Origin: Sipunculus nudus
Taxonomy: Eukaryota > Annelida > Sipuncula > Golfingiida > Sipunculidae
Reading direction: 5' to 3'
Assembly: GCA_026874595.1 (NCBI GenBank)
Contig: CM049318.1
Span: 17,348,241-17,412,240, forward strand
Length of the DNA: 64,000 nt
Shown here: one piece after another, positions 11,937 to 26,600 of the stretch
Layout of the letters: each line of letters opens with the position of its first letter
How positions within the stretch are numbered: the stretch's first letter is position 1
Made by a program: the position numbers and the translations under genes
Notes under the pieces: generated by a model
The model's database searches: none
The model's input: only the letters and a program-made list of their open reading frames with translations
What the model was told of the DNA's origin: nothing

Positions 11937-14900
11937 CCTGGCTACACAGCACTTCCGCTTTGTGAACATTAATATCAAAATATAGGGCAAAATCGTTCAA
12001 TCAAAATCACAAATGTATAATTCTGCTACTTTCAAAAAGTCATTTATTGATTTCTTGGACCCATTTTCCTATTTTAACACAATTTACTTACATTGTTATA
12101 ATATATCTGACATTATTAGACTCCCGCAAGGTCAATTAATACATTATTTCTTTATAAAATGTTCCAAAAAAGCATTTATTAAGACTTAATCCCTTTGCTT
12201 ACACTTTGCTTATGCTTTGCTTATTCTCTGCTTACGGCGAAATCATCACTGGAATGACACATTTTCCTGAAAATACACGCGGATATGACCCATAGGGACG
12301 CAGAAGGGTGCCCTGGCTACACAGCAGTTCCGCTTTGTGAACATTAATATCAAAATAAAGGGCAAAATCGTTCAATCAAAATCACAAATGTATAACTGTG
12401 GTACTTTCAAAAAGTCATTTATTGATTTCTGGGACCCATTTCACCATTCAAACACAATTTACTTATATTGTTATAATATATCTGACATTATTAGACCCCC
12501 GCAAGGTCAATTATTACATTATTTCTTCATAAAATGTTGCAAAAAAGCATTTATTAAGACATAATCCCTTTGCTTACACTTTGCTGATGCTTTGCTTATT
12601 CTTTGCTTACGGCGAAATCATCACTGGAATGACACATTTTCCTAAAAATACACGCTGATATGACCCATAGGGACGCAGAAGGGTTCCCTGGCTACACAGC
12701 ACTTCCGCTGTGTGAACATTAATATCAAAATAAAGGGCAAAATCGTTCAATCAAAATCACAAATGTATAATTCTGCTACCTTCAAAAAGTCATTTATTGA
12801 TTTCTTGGACCCATTTTCCTATTTTGACACAATTTACTTACATTGTTATAATATATCAGACATTATTAGACTCCCGCAAGGTCAATTAATACATTATTTC
12901 TTCATAAAATGTTGTAAAAAAAGCATTTATTAAGACATAATCCCTTTGCTTACACTTTGCTTATGCTTTGCTTATTCTTTGCTGCATTTATTAAGACATA
13001 ATCCCTTTGCTTACACTTTGCTGATGCTTTGCTTATTCTTTGATTACGGCGAAATCATCACTGGAATTACACATTTTCTTAAAAATACACGCTGATATGA
13101 CCCATAGAGACGCAGAAGGGTGCCCTGGCTACACAGCAGTTCCGCTTTGTGAACATCAATATCAAAATAAAGGGCAAAATCGTTCAATCAAAATCACAGA
13201 TGTATAATTTTGCTACTTTCAAAAAGTCATTTATTGATTTCTGGGACCCGTTTTCCTATTTTAACACAATTTACTTACATTGTTATAATATATCTGATAT
13301 TATTAGGCTCCCGCAAGGTCAATTAATACATTATTTCTTCATAAAATGTTGCAAAAAAGCATTTATTAAGACATAATCCCTTTGCTTACACTTTGCTTAT
13401 GCTTTGCTTATTCTTTGCTTACGGCGAAATCATCACTGGAATGACACATTTTCCTAAAAATACACGCTGATATGACCCATAGGGACGCAGAAGGGTGCCT
13501 TGGCTACACAGCAGTTCCGCTTTGTGAACATTAATTTCAAAATAAAGGGCAAAATCGTCCAATTAAAATCATAAATGTATAATTCTGCTACTTAATAAAA
13601 GTCATTTATTGATTTCTGGGACCCATTTTCCAATTTAAACACAATTTTCTTAAATTGCTATAATATTTCTGATATTATTAGAATCCCGCAATGTCAATTT
13701 ATACATTATTTCTTCAGAAAATGGTGCCAAAAAGCATTTATTAAGACATAATCTCTTTGCTTACACTTTATTTATGTTTTGCTTATTCTTTGCTTACGGC
13801 GAAATCATCACTGGAATGACACATTTTCCTAAAAATACACACTGATATGACCCACAGGGACGCAGACGGGTTCCCTGGCTACACAGCAGTTCTGATAAGT
13901 GAACTTTAATATCAAAATAAAGGGCAAAATCGTTCAATCAAAATCACAAATTTATAACTGTGGTACTTTCAAACAGTCATTTATTGATTTCTGGGACCCA
14001 TTTTACCATTTAAACACAATTTACTTATATTTTTATAATATATCTGATATTATTAGACTCCCGCAAGGTCAATTAATACATTTTTTCTTCATAAAATGTT
14101 GCAAAAAAGCATTTATTAAGACATAATCCATTTGCTAACACTTTATTTATGTTTTGCTCATTCTTTGCTTACGGTGAAATCATCACTGGAATGACACATT
14201 TTCCTAAAAATACACGCTGATATGACCCATAGGGACGCAGAAGGGTTCACTGGCTACACAGCACTTCCGCTTTGTGAACATTAATATCAAAATATAGGGC
14301 AAAATCGTTCAATCAAAATCACAAATGTATAATTCTGCTACTTTCAAAAAGTCATTTATTGATTTCTGGGACCCTTTTCCTATTTTAACACAATTTACTT
14401 ACATTGTTATAATATATCTGACATTATTAGACTCCCGCAAGGTCAATTAATACATTATTTCTTTATAAAATGTTCCAAAAAAGCATTTATTAAGACTTAA
14501 TCCCTTTGCTTACACTTTGCTTATGCTTTGCTTATTCTTTGCTTACGGCGAAATCATCACTGGAATGACACATTTTCCTAAAAATACACGCGGATATGAC
14601 CCATAGGGACGCAGAAGGGTGCCCTGGCTACACAGCACTTCCGCTTTGTGAACATCAATATCAAAATAAAGGGCAAAATCGTTCAATCAAAATCACAAAT
14701 GTATAATTCTGCTACTTTCAAAAAGTCATTTATTGACTTCTGGGACCCGTTTTCCTATGTTAACATAATTTACGTACATTGTTATAATATATCTGATATT
14801 ATTAGGCTCCCGCAAGGTCAATTTATACATTATATCTTCATAAAATGTTGCAAAAAAGCATTTATTAAGACATAATCCCTTTGCTTACACTTTGCTTATG

Positions 14901-16986
14901 CTTTGCTTATTCTTTGCTTACGGCGAAATCATCACTGGAATGACACATTTTCCTAAAAATACACGCTGATATGACCCATAGGGACGCAGAAGGGTTCCCT
15001 GGCTACACAGCAGTTCCGCTTTGTGAACATTAATATCAAAATAAAGGGCAAAATCGTTCAATCAAAATCACAAATGTATAATTCTCCAACTTAATAAAAG
15101 TCATTTATTGATTTCTGGGACCCATTTTCCAATTTAAACACAATTTTCTTACATTGCTTTAATATTTCTGATAATATTAGAATCCCGCAATATCAATTAA
15201 TACATTATTTCTTCATAAAATGTTGCAAAAAAAGCATTTATTAAGACATAATCCCTTTGCTTATGCTTTGCTTATTCTTTGCTGCATTTATTAAGACATA
15301 ATCCCTTTGCTTACACTTTGCTTATGTTTTGCTTATTCTTTGCTTACGGCGAAATCATCACTGGAATGACACATTTTCCTAAAAATACACACTGATAGGA
15401 CCCACAGGGACGCAGACGGGTTCCCTGGCTACACAGCACTTCCGCTTTGTGAACATTAATATCAAATTAAAGGGCAAAATCGATCAATCAAAATCACAAA
15501 TGTATAATTCTGCTACTTTCAAAAAGTCATTTATTGATTTCTGGGACCCGTTTTCCTATTTTAACACAATTTACTCACATTGTTATAATATATCTGATAC
15601 TATTAGGCTCACGCATGGTCAATTAATACATTATTTCTTCAGAAAATGTTGCAAAAAAGCATTTATTAAGACATAATCCCTTTGCGTAGACTTTGCGTAT
15701 GCTTTGCTTATTCTTTGCTTACGGCGAAATCATCACTGGAATGACACATTTTGTTAAAAATACACGCTGATATGACTCATAGGGGCGCAGACGGGTTCCC
15801 TGGCTACACAACAGTTCCGCTTTGTGAACATTAATATCAAAATAAAGGGGAAAATCGTTCATTCAAAATCACAAATGTATAATTCTGCTACCTTCAAAAA
15901 GTCATTTATTGATTTCTTGGACCCTTTTTCTTATTTTGACACAATTTACTTACATTGTTGTAATATATCAGACATTATTAGACTCCCGCAAGGTCAATTA
16001 ATACATTATTTCTTCATAAAATGTTGCAAAAAAAGCATTTATTAAGACATAATCCCTTTGCTTACACTTTGCTTATGCTTTGCTTATTCTTTGCTGCATT
16101 TATTAAGACATAATCCCTTTGCTTACACTTTGCTTATGTTTTGCTTATTCTTTGCTTACGGCGAAATCATCACTGGAATGACACATTTTCCTAAAAATAC
16201 ACACTGATAGGACCCACAGGGACGCAGACGGGTTCCCTGGCTACACAGCAGTTTTGATAAGTGAACTTTAATATCAAAATAAAGGGCAAAATCGTTCAAT
16301 CAAAATCACAAATTTATAACTGTGGTACTTTCAAAAAGTCATTTATTGATTTCTGGGACCCATTTTACCATTTAAACACAATTTACTTATATTGTTATAA
16401 TATATCTGACATTATTAGACTCCCGCAAGGTCAATTAATACATTATTTCTTCATAAAATGTTGCAAAAAAAGCATTTATTAAGACATAATCCCTTTGCTT
16501 ACACTTTGCTTATGCTTTGCTTATTCTTTGCTTACGGCGAAATCATCACTGGAATGACACATTTTCCTAAAAATACACGCTGATATGACCCATAGGGACG
16601 CAGAAGGGTGCCCTGGCTACACAGCAGTTCCACTTTGTGAGCATCAATATCAAAATAAAGGGCAAAATCGTTCAATCAAAATCACAAATGTATAATTTTG
16701 CTACTTTCAAAAAGTCATTTATTGATTTCTGGGACCCGTTTTCCTATTTTAACACAATTTACTTACATTGTTATAATATATCTGATATTGTTAGGCTCCC
16801 GCAAGGTCAATTAATACATTATTTCTTCATAAAATGTTGCAAAAAAGCATTTATTAAGACATAATCCCTTTGCTTACACTTTGCTTATGCTTTGCTTATT
16901 CTTTGCTTACGGCGAAATCATCACTGGAATGACACATTTTCCTAAAAATACACGCTGATATGACCCATAGGGACGCAGAAGGGTTC

Positions 16987-18863
16987 CCTGGCTACACAGC
17001 AGTTCCGCTGTGTGAACATTAATATCAAAATAAAGGGCAAAATCGTTCAATCAAAATCACAAATGTATAACTGGGGTACTTTCAAAAAGTCATTTATTGA
17101 TTTCTGGGACCCATTTTACCATTGAAACACAATTTACTTATAGTGTTATAATATATCTGATATTATTGGACTCCCGCAAGGTCAATTAATACATGATTTC
17201 TTCATAAAATGTTGCAAAAAAGCATTTATTAAGACATAATCCCTTTGCTTACATTTTATTTATGTTTTGCTTATTCTTTGCTTACGTCGAAATCATCACT
17301 GGAATGACACATTTTCCTAAAAATACACACTGATATGACCCACAGGGACGCAGACGGGTTCCCTGGCTACACAGCAGTTCTGATTAGTGAACTTTTATAT
17401 CAAAATAAAGGGCAAAATCGTTCAATCAAAATCACAAATGTATAACTGGGGTACTTTCAAAAAGTCATTTATTGATTTCTGGGACCCATTTTACCATTGA
17501 AACACAATTTACTTATAGTGTTATAATATATCTGATATTATTGGACTCCCGCAAGGTCAATTAATACATGATTTCTTCATAAAATGTTGCAAAAAAAGCA
17601 TTTATTAAGACATAATCCATTTACTTACACTTTATTTATGTTTTGCTTATTCTTTGCTTACGGTGAAATCATTACTGGAATGACACATTTTCCTAAAAAT
17701 ACACGCTGATATGACCCATAGGGACGTAGAAGGGTTCATTGGCTACACAGCACTTCCGCTTTGTGAACATTAATATCAAATTAAAGGGCAAAATCGATCA
17801 ATCAAAATCACAAATGTATAATTCTGCTACTTTCAAAAAGTCATTTATTGATTTCTGGGACCCATTTTACCATTCAAACACAATTAACTTATATTGTTAT
17901 AATATATCTGACATTATTAGACCCCCGCAAGGTCAATTATTACATTATTTCTTCATAAAATGTTGCAAAAAAGCATTTATTAAGACATAATCCCTTTGCT
18001 TACACTTTGCTGATGCTTTGCTTATTCTTTGCTTACGGCGAAATCATCACTGGAATGACACATTTTCCTAAAAATACACGCTGATATTACCCAAAGGGAC
18101 GCAGAAGGGTTCCCTGGCTACACAGCAGTTCCGCTTTGTGAACATTAATTTCAAAATAAAGGGCAAAATCGTCCAATTAAAATCATAAATGTATAATTCT
18201 GCTACTTAATAAAAGTCATTTATTGATTTCTGGGACCCATTTTCCAATTTCAACACAATTTTCTTAAATTGTTTTAATATTTCTGATATTATTAGAATCC
18301 CGCAATGTCAATTAATACATTATTTCTTCAGAAAATGGTGCCAAAAAGCATTTATTAAGACATAATCCCTTTGCTTACACTTCATTTATGTTTTGCTTAT
18401 TCTTTGCTTACGGCGAAATCATCACTGGAATGACAAATTTTCCTAAAAAAAAAACACTGATATGACCCACAGGGACGCAGACGGGTTCCCTGGCTACACA
18501 GCAGTTCTGATAAGTGAACTTTAATATCAAAATAAAGGGCAAAATCGTTCAATCAAAATCACAAATTTATAACTGTGGTACTTTCAAAAAGTCATTTATT
18601 GATTTCTGGGACCAATTTTACCATTTAAACACAATTTACTTATATTGTTATAATATATCTGATATTATTAGACTCCCGCAAGGTCAATTAATACATTTTT
18701 TCTTCATAAAATGTTGCAAAAAAGCATTTATTAAGACATAATCCATTTGCTAACACTTTATTTATGTCTTGCTTATTCTTTGCTTACGGTGAAATCATCA
18801 CTGGAATGACACATTTTCCTAAAAATACACGCTGATATGACCCATAGGGACGCAGAAGGGTTC
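16987..18863 (+). repeat. Copy 2 tail with two near-duplicate GGGG-variant units and mixed classes
   Basis: Units 16987 and 17362 share a run of uncommon variants: TATAACTGGGGTACTTTC, CATTGAAACAC, TATAGTGTTATAA and ATTGGACTCCC. This marks them as a recent adjacent pair, although their first 40 bases differ. Unit 17738 joins a V-type start (ATTGGCTACACAGCACTTCC, AATCGATC) to an M2/C-type end (CAATTAACTTATATTG, GACCCCCGC). Unit 18113 is close to 34288 and 51162 of domain II. It contains a run of ten A at 18445-18454 where other units read AAAAATACAC. Confidence 0.82.
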
Positions 18864-21174
18864 ACTGGCAACACAGCACTTCCGCTTTGTGAACATTAAT
18901 ATCAAAATAAAGGGCAAAATCGATCAATCAAAATCTCAAATGTATAATTCTGCTACCTTCAAAAAGTCATTTATTGATTTCTTGGACCCATTTTCCTATT
19001 TTGACACAATTTACTTACATTGTTATAATATATCAGACATTATTAGACTCCCGCAAGGTCAATTAATACATTATTTCTTCATAAAATGTTGTAAAAAAAG
19101 CATTTATTAAGACATAATCCCTTTGCTTACACTTTGCTTATGCTTTGCTTATTCTTTGCTGCATTTATTAAGACATAATCCCTTTGCTTACACTTTGCTG
19201 ATGCTTTGCTTATTCTTTGATTACGGCGAAATCATCACTGGAATTACACATTTTCTTAAAAATACACGCTGATATGACCCATAGAGACGCAGAAGGGTGC
19301 CCTGGCTACACAGCAGTTCCGCTTTGTGAACATCAATATCAAAATAAAGGGCAAAATCGTTCAATCAAAATCACAGATGTATAATTTTGCTACTTTCAAA
19401 AAGTCATTTATTGATTTCTGGGACCCGTTTTCCTATTTTAACACAATTTACTTACATTGTTATAATATATCTGATATTATTAGGCTCCCGCAAGGTCAAT
19501 TAATACATTATTTCTTCATAAAATGTTGCAAAAAAGCATTTATTAAGACATAATCCCTTTGCTTACACTTTGCTTATGCTTTGCTTATTCTTTGCTTACG
19601 GCGAAATCATCACTGGAATGACACATTTTCCTAAAAATACACGCTGATATGACCCATAGGGACGCAGAAGGGTGCCCTGGCTACACAGCAGTTCCGCTTT
19701 GTGAACATTAATATCAAAATAAAGGGCAAAATCGTTCAATCAAAATCACAAATGTATAACTGTGGTACTTTCAAAAAGTCATTTATTGATTTCTGGGACC
19801 CATTTTACCATTTAAACACAATTTACTTATATTGTTATAATATATCTGATTTTATTAGACTCCCGCAAGGTCAATTAATACATTATTTCTTCATAAAATG
19901 TTGCAAAAAAGCATTTATTAAGACATAATCCCTTTGCTTACACTTTGCTGATGCTTTGCTTATTCTTTGCTTACGGCGAAATCATCACTGGAATGACACA
20001 TTTTCCTAAAAATAACCGCTGATATTATCCAAAGGGACGCAGAAGGGTTCCCTGGCTACACAGCAGTTCCGCTTTGTGAACATTAATTTCAAAATAAAGG
20101 GCAAAATCGTCCAATTAAAATCATAAATGTATAATTCTGCTACTTAATAAAAGTCATTTATTGATTTCTGGGACCCATTTTCCAATTTAAACACAATTTT
20201 CTTAAATTGCTATAATATTTCTGATATTATTAGAATCCCGCAATGTCAATTTATACATTATTTCTTCAGAAAATGGTGCCAAAAAGCATTTATTAAGACA
20301 TAATCTCTTTGCTTACACTTTATTTATGTTTTGCTTATTCTTTGCTTACGGCGAAATCATCACTGGAATGACACATTTTCCTAAAAATACACACTGATAT
20401 GACCCACAGGGACGCAGACGGGTTCCCTGGCTACACAGCAGTTCTGATAAGTGAACTTTAATATCAAAATAAAGGGCAAAATCGTTCAATCAAAATCACA
20501 AATTTATAACTGTGGTACTTTCAAACAGTCATTTATTGATTTCTGGGACCCATTTTACCATTTAAACACAATTTACTTATATTGTTATAATATATCTGAT
20601 ATTATTAGACTCCCGCAAGGTCAATTAATACATTTTTTCTTCATAAAATGTTGCAAAAAAGCATTTATTAAGACATAATCCATTTGCTAACACTTTATTT
20701 ATGTTTTGCTCATTCTTTGCTTACGGGGAAATCATCACTGGAATGACACATTTTCCTAAAAATACACGCTGATATGACCCATAGGGACGCAGAAGGGTTC
20801 ACTGGCTACACAGCACTTCCGCTTTGTGAACATTAATATCAAAATATAGGGCAAAATCGTTCAATCAAAATCACAAATGTATAATTCTGCTACTTTCAAA
20901 AAGTCATTTATTGATTTCTGGGACCCTTTTCCTATTTTAACACAATTTACTTACATTGTTATAATATATCTGACATTATTAGACTCCCGCAAGGTCAATT
21001 AATACATTATTTCTTTATAAAATGTTCCAAAAAAGCATTTATTAAGACTTAATCCCTTTGCTTACACTTTGCTTATGCTTTGCTTATTCTTTGCTTACGG
21101 CGAAATCATCACTGGAATGACACATTTTCCTAAAAATACACGCGGATATGACCCATAGGGACGCAGAAGGGTGC
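18864..21174 (+). repeat. Copy 2 tail: M3, M4, M2-like, M5, M6, M7 series leading into copy 3
   Basis: Six units follow the domain I order with one insertion: 18864 (M3-like, but with an AATCGATCAATC start), 19301 (M4), 19676 (M2-like 5' half with a YHLN-type centre), 20051 (M5), 20426 (M6) and 20801 (M7). The next unit, 21175, is M1. This is a partial second series of the HOR inserted between copies 2 and 3. It shows that the repeating order was shifted in register by several units. Confidence 0.82.
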
Positions 21175-24100
21175 CCTGGCTACACAGCACTTCCGCTTTG
21201 TGAACATTAATATCAAAATATAGGGCAAAATCGTTCAATCAAAATCACAAATGTATAATTCTGCTACTTTCAAAAAGTCATTTATTGATTTCTTGGACCC
21301 ATTTTCCTATTTTAACACAATTTACTTACATTGTTATAATATATCTGACATTATTAGACTCCCGCAAGGTCAATTAATACATTATTTCTTTATAAAATTT
21401 TCCAAAAAAGCATTTATTAAGACTTAATCCCTTTGCTTACACTTTGCTTATGCTTTGCTTATTCTCTGCTTACGGCGAAATCATCACTGGAATGACACAT
21501 TTTCCTGAAAATACACGCGGATATGACCCATAGGGACGCAGAAGGGTGCCCTGGCTACACAGCAGTTCCGCTTTGTGAACATTAATATCAAAATAAAGAG
21601 CAAAATCGTTCAATCAAAATCACAAATGTATAACTGTGGTACTTTCAAAAAGTCATTTATTGATTTCTGGGACCCATTTCACCATTCAAACACAATTTAC
21701 TTATATTGTTATAATATATCTGACATTATTAGACCCCCGCAAGGTCAATTATTACATTATTTCTTCATAAAATGTTGCAAAAAAGCATTTATTAAGACAT
21801 AATCCCTTTGCTTACACTTTGCTGATGCTTTGCTTATTCTTTGCTTACGGCGATATCATCACTGGAATGACACATTTTCCTAAAAATACACGCTGATATG
21901 ACCCATAGGAACGCAGAAGGGTTCCCTGGCTACACAGCAGTTCCGCTGTGTGAACATTAATATCAAAATAAAGGGCAAAATCGTTCAATCAAAATCACAA
22001 ATGTATAATTCTGCTACCTTCAAAAAGTCATTTATTGATTTCTTGGACCCATTTTCCTATTTTGACACAATTTACTTACATTGTTATAATATATCAGACA
22101 TTATTAGACTCCCGCAAGGTCAATTAATACATTATTTCTTCATAAAATGTTGTAAAAAAAGCATTTATTAAGACATAATCCCTTTGCTTACACTTTGCTT
22201 ATGCTTTGCTTATTCTTTGCTGCATTTATTAAGACATAATCCCTTTGCTTACACTTTGCTGATGCTTTGCTTATTCTTTGATTACGGCGAAATCATCACT
22301 GGAATTACACATTTTCTTAAAAATACACGCTGATATGACCCATAGAGACGCAGAAGGGTGCCCTGGCTACACAGCAGTTCCGCTTTGTGAACATCAATAT
22401 CAAAATAAAGGGCAAAATCGTTCAATCAAAATCACAGATGTATAATTTTGCTACTTTCAAAAAGTCATTTATTGATTTCTGGGACCCGTTTTCCTATTTT
22501 AACACAATTTACTTACATTGTTATAATATATCTGATATTATTAGGCTCCCGCAAGGTCAATTAATACATTATTTCTTCATAAAATGTTGCAAAAAAGCAT
22601 TTATTAAGACATAATCCCTTTGCTTACACTTTGCTTATGCTTTGCTTATTCTTTGCTTACGGCGAAATCATCACTGGAATGACACATTTTCCTAAAAATA
22701 CACGCTGATATGACCCATAGGGACGCAGAAGGGTGCCCTGGCTACACAGCAGTTCCGCTTTGTGAACATTAATTTCAAAATAAAGGGCAAAATCGTCCAA
22801 TTAAAATCATAAATGTATAATTCTGCTACTTAATAAAAGTCATTTATTGATTTCTGGGACCCATTTTCCAATTTAAACACAATTTTCTTAAATTGCTATA
22901 ATATTTCTGATATTATTAGAATCCCGCAATGTCAATTTATACATTATTTCTTCAGAAAATGGTGCCAAAAAGCATTTATTAAGACATAATCTCTTTGCTT
23001 ACACTTTATTTATGTTTTGCTTATTCTTTGCTTACGGCGAAATCATCACTGGAATGACACATTTTCCTAAAAATACACACTGATATGACCCACAGGGACG
23101 CAGACGGGTTCCCTGGCTACACAGCAGTTCTGATAAGTGAACTTTAATATCAAAATAAAGGGCAAAATCGTTCAATCAAAATCACAAATTTATAACTGTG
23201 GTACTTTCAAACAGTCATTTATTGATTTCTGGGACCCATTTTACCATTTAAACACAATTTACTTATATTTTTATAATATATCTGATATTATTAGACTCCC
23301 GCAAGGTCAATTAATACATTTTTTCTTCATAAAATGTTGCAAAAAAGCATTTATTAAGACATAATCCATTTGCTAACACTTTATTTATGTTTTGCTCATT
23401 CTTTGCTTACGGTGAAATCATCACTGGAATGACACATTTTCCTAAAAATACACGCTGATATGACCCATAGGGACGCAGAAGGGTTCACTGGCTACACAGC
23501 ACTTCCGCTTTGTGAACATTAATATCAAAATATAGGGCAAAATCGTTCAATCAAAATCACAAATGTATAATTCTGCTACTTTCAAAAAGTCATTTATTGA
23601 TTTCTGGGACCCTTTTCCTATTTTAACACAATTTACTTACATTGTTATAATATATCTGACATTATTAGACTCCCGCAAGGTCAATTAATACATTATTTCT
23701 TTATAAAATGTTCCAAAAAAGCATTTATTAAGACTTAATCCCTTTGCTTACACTTTGCTTATGCTTTGCTTATTCTTTGCTTACGGCGAAATCATCACTG
23801 GAATGACACATTTTCCTAAAAATACACGCGGATATGACCCATAGGGACGCAGAAGGGTGCCCTGGCTACACAGCACTTCCGCTTTGTGAACATCAATATC
23901 AAAATAAAGGGCAAAATCGTTCAATCAAAATCACAAATGTATAATTCTGCTACTTTCAAAAAGTCATTTATTGACTTCTGGGACCCGTTTTCCTATGTTA
24001 ACATAATTTACGTACATTGTTATAATATATCTGATATTATTAGGCTCCCGCAAGGTCAATTTATACATTATATCTTCATAAAATGTTGCAAAAAAGCATT

Positions 24101-26600
24101 TATTAAGACATAATCCCTTTGCTTACACTTTGCTTATGCTTTGCTTATTCTTTGCTTACGGCGAAATCATCACTGGAATGACACATTTTCCTAAAAATAC
24201 ACGCTGATATGACCCATAGGGACGCAGAAGGGTTCCCTGGCTACACAGCAGTTCCGCTTTGTGAACATTAATATCAAAATAAAGGGCAAAATCGTTCAAT
24301 CAAAATCACAAATGTATAATTCTCCAACTTAATAAAAGTCATTTATTGATTTCTGGGACCCATTTTCCAATTTAAACACAATTTTCTTACATTGCTTTAA
24401 TATTTCTGATAATATTAGAATCCCGCAATATCAATTAATACATTATTTCTTCATAAAATGTTGCAAAAAAAGCATTTATTAAGACATAATCCCTTTGCTT
24501 ATGCTTTGCTTATTCTTTGCTGCATTTATTAAGACATAATCCCTTTGCTTACACTTTGCTTATGTTTTGCTTATTCTTTGCTTACGGCGAAATCATCACT
24601 GGAATGACACATTTTCCTAAAAATACACACTGATAGGACCCACAGGGACGCAGACGGGTTCCCTGGCTACACAGCACTTCCGCTTTGTGAACATTAATAT
24701 CAAATTAAAGGGCAAAATCGATCAATCAAAATCACAAATGTATAATTCTGCTACTTTCAAAAAGTCATTTATTGATTTCTGGGACCCGTTTTCCTATTTT
24801 AACACAATTTACTCACATTGTTATAATATATCTGATACTATTAGGCTCACGCATGGTCAATTAATACATTATTTCTTCAGAAAATGTTGCAAAAAAGCAT
24901 TTATTAAGACATAATCCCTTTGCGTAGACTTTGCGTATGCTTTGCTTATTCTTTGCTTACGGCGAAATCATCACTGGAATGACACATTTTGTTAAAAATA
25001 CACGCTGATATGACTCATAGGGGCGCAGACGGGTTCCCTGGCTACACAACAGTTCCGCTTTGTGAACATTAATATCAAAATAAAGGGGAAAATCGTTCAT
25101 TCAAAATCACAAATGTATAATTCTGCTACCTTCAAAAAGTCATTTATTGATTTCTTGGACCCTTTTTCTTATTTTGACACAATTTACTTACATTGTTGTA
25201 ATATATCAGACATTATTAGACTCCCGCAAGGTCAATTAATACATTATTTCTTCATAAAATGTTGCAAAAAAAGCATTTATTAAGACATAATCCCTTTGCT
25301 TACACTTTGCTTATGCTTTGCTTATTCTTTGCTGCATTTATTAAGACATAATCCCTTTGCTTACACTTTGCTTATGTTTTGCTTATTCTTTGCTTACGGC
25401 GAAATCATCACTGGAATGACACATTTTCCTAAAAATACACACTGATAGGACCCACAGGGACGCAGACGGGTTCCCTGGCTACACAGCAGTTTTGATAAGT
25501 GAACTTTAATATCAAAATAAAGGGCAAAATCGTTCAATCAAAATCACAAATTTATAACTGTGGTACTTTCAAAAAGTCATTTATTGATTTCTGGGACCCA
25601 TTTTACCATTTAAACACAATTTACTTATATTGTTATAATATATCTGACATTATTAGACTCCCGCAAGGTCAATTAATACATTATTTCTTCATAAAATGTT
25701 GCAAAAAAAGCATTTATTAAGACATAATCCCTTTGCTTACACTTTGCTTATGCTTTGCTTATTCTTTGCTTACGGCGAAATCATCACTGGAATGACACAT
25801 TTTCCTAAAAATACACGCTGATATGACCCATAGGGACGCAGAAGGGTGCCCTGGCTACACAGCAGTTCCACTTTGTGAGCATCAATATCAAAATAAAGGG
25901 CAAAATCGTTCAATCAAAATCACAAATGTATAATTTTGCTACTTTCAAAAAGTCATTTATTGATTTCTGGGACCCGTTTTCCTATTTTAACACAATTTAC
26001 TTACATTGTTATAATATATCTGATATTGTTAGGCTCCCGCAAGGTCAATTAATACATTATTTCTTCATAAAATGTTGCAAAAAAGCATTTATTAAGACAT
26101 AATCCCTTTGCTTACACTTTGCTTATGCTTTGCTTATTCTTTGCTTACGGCGAAATCATCACTGGAATGACACATTTTCCTAAAAATACACGCTGATATG
26201 ACCCATAGGGACGCAGAAGGGTTCCCTGGCTACACAGCAGTTCCGCTGTGTGAACATTAATATCAAAATAAAGGGCAAAATCGTTCAATCAAAATCACAA
26301 ATGTATAACTGGGGTACTTTCAAAAAGTCATTTATTGATTTCTGGGACCCATTTTACCATTTAAACACAATTTACTTATATTGTTATAATATATCTGACA
26401 TTATTAGACTCCCGCAAGGTCAATTAATACATTATTTCTTCAAAAAATGTTGCAAAAAAAGCATTTATTAAGACATAATCCCTTTACTTACACTTTATTT
26501 ATGTTTTGCTTATTCTTTGCTTACGGTGAAATCATCACTGGAATGACACATTTTCCTAAAAATACACGCTGATATGACCCATAGGGACGTAGAAGGGTTC
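21175..26600 (+). repeat. Domain I HOR, copy 3 (14 units)
   Basis: Units start at 21175, 21550, 21925, 22362, 22737, 23112, 23487, 23861, 24236, 24662, 25037, 25474, 25850 and 26225. They match copy 2 at an offset of 9238 bp and copy 1 at 21174 bp. Copy 3 has private changes such as GGCGATATCATC near 21850 and CATAGGAACGC near 21905. Unit 26225 begins like 16987 (CTGTGTGAAC, CTGGGGTAC) but from its middle becomes F-class (CATTTAAACAC, CTGACATT, TTCAAAAAATG, TTTACTTACAC). It is the bridge into domain II. Confidence 0.88.

Larger units (their letters stand above)
11937..21174 (+). repeat. Domain I HOR, copy 2 (24 units)
   Basis: Units start at 11937, 12312, 12687, 13124, 13499, 13874, 14249, 14623, 14998, 15424, 15799, 16236, 16612, 16987, 17362, 17738, 18113, 18489, 18864, 19301, 19676, 20051, 20426 and 20801. 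The first thirteen match M1-M13 at an offset of 11936 bp. Homology with copy 3 (offset 9238) continues beyond that with copy 1 and ends inside unit 16987, near 17125. The remaining units are a different tail. Confidence 0.88.
1..26600 (+). repeat. Array domain I: units 1-69, three versions of a long HOR
   Basis: This part contains three ordered copies of the series M1, M2, M3 and onward, beginning at 1, 11937 and 21175. The two offsets are 11936 and 9238 bp. The classes here include M1 and M7 (stop at codon 8 of the unit frame), M2 (a C-G-T-F / HHSN variant) and M3 (long, with the 61-bp duplication). They are largely different from the classes that fill the rest of the window. I put the edge at 26601 because the first typical V-class unit starts there. 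The transition is gradual: unit 26225 is already partly F-like. Confidence 0.88.
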
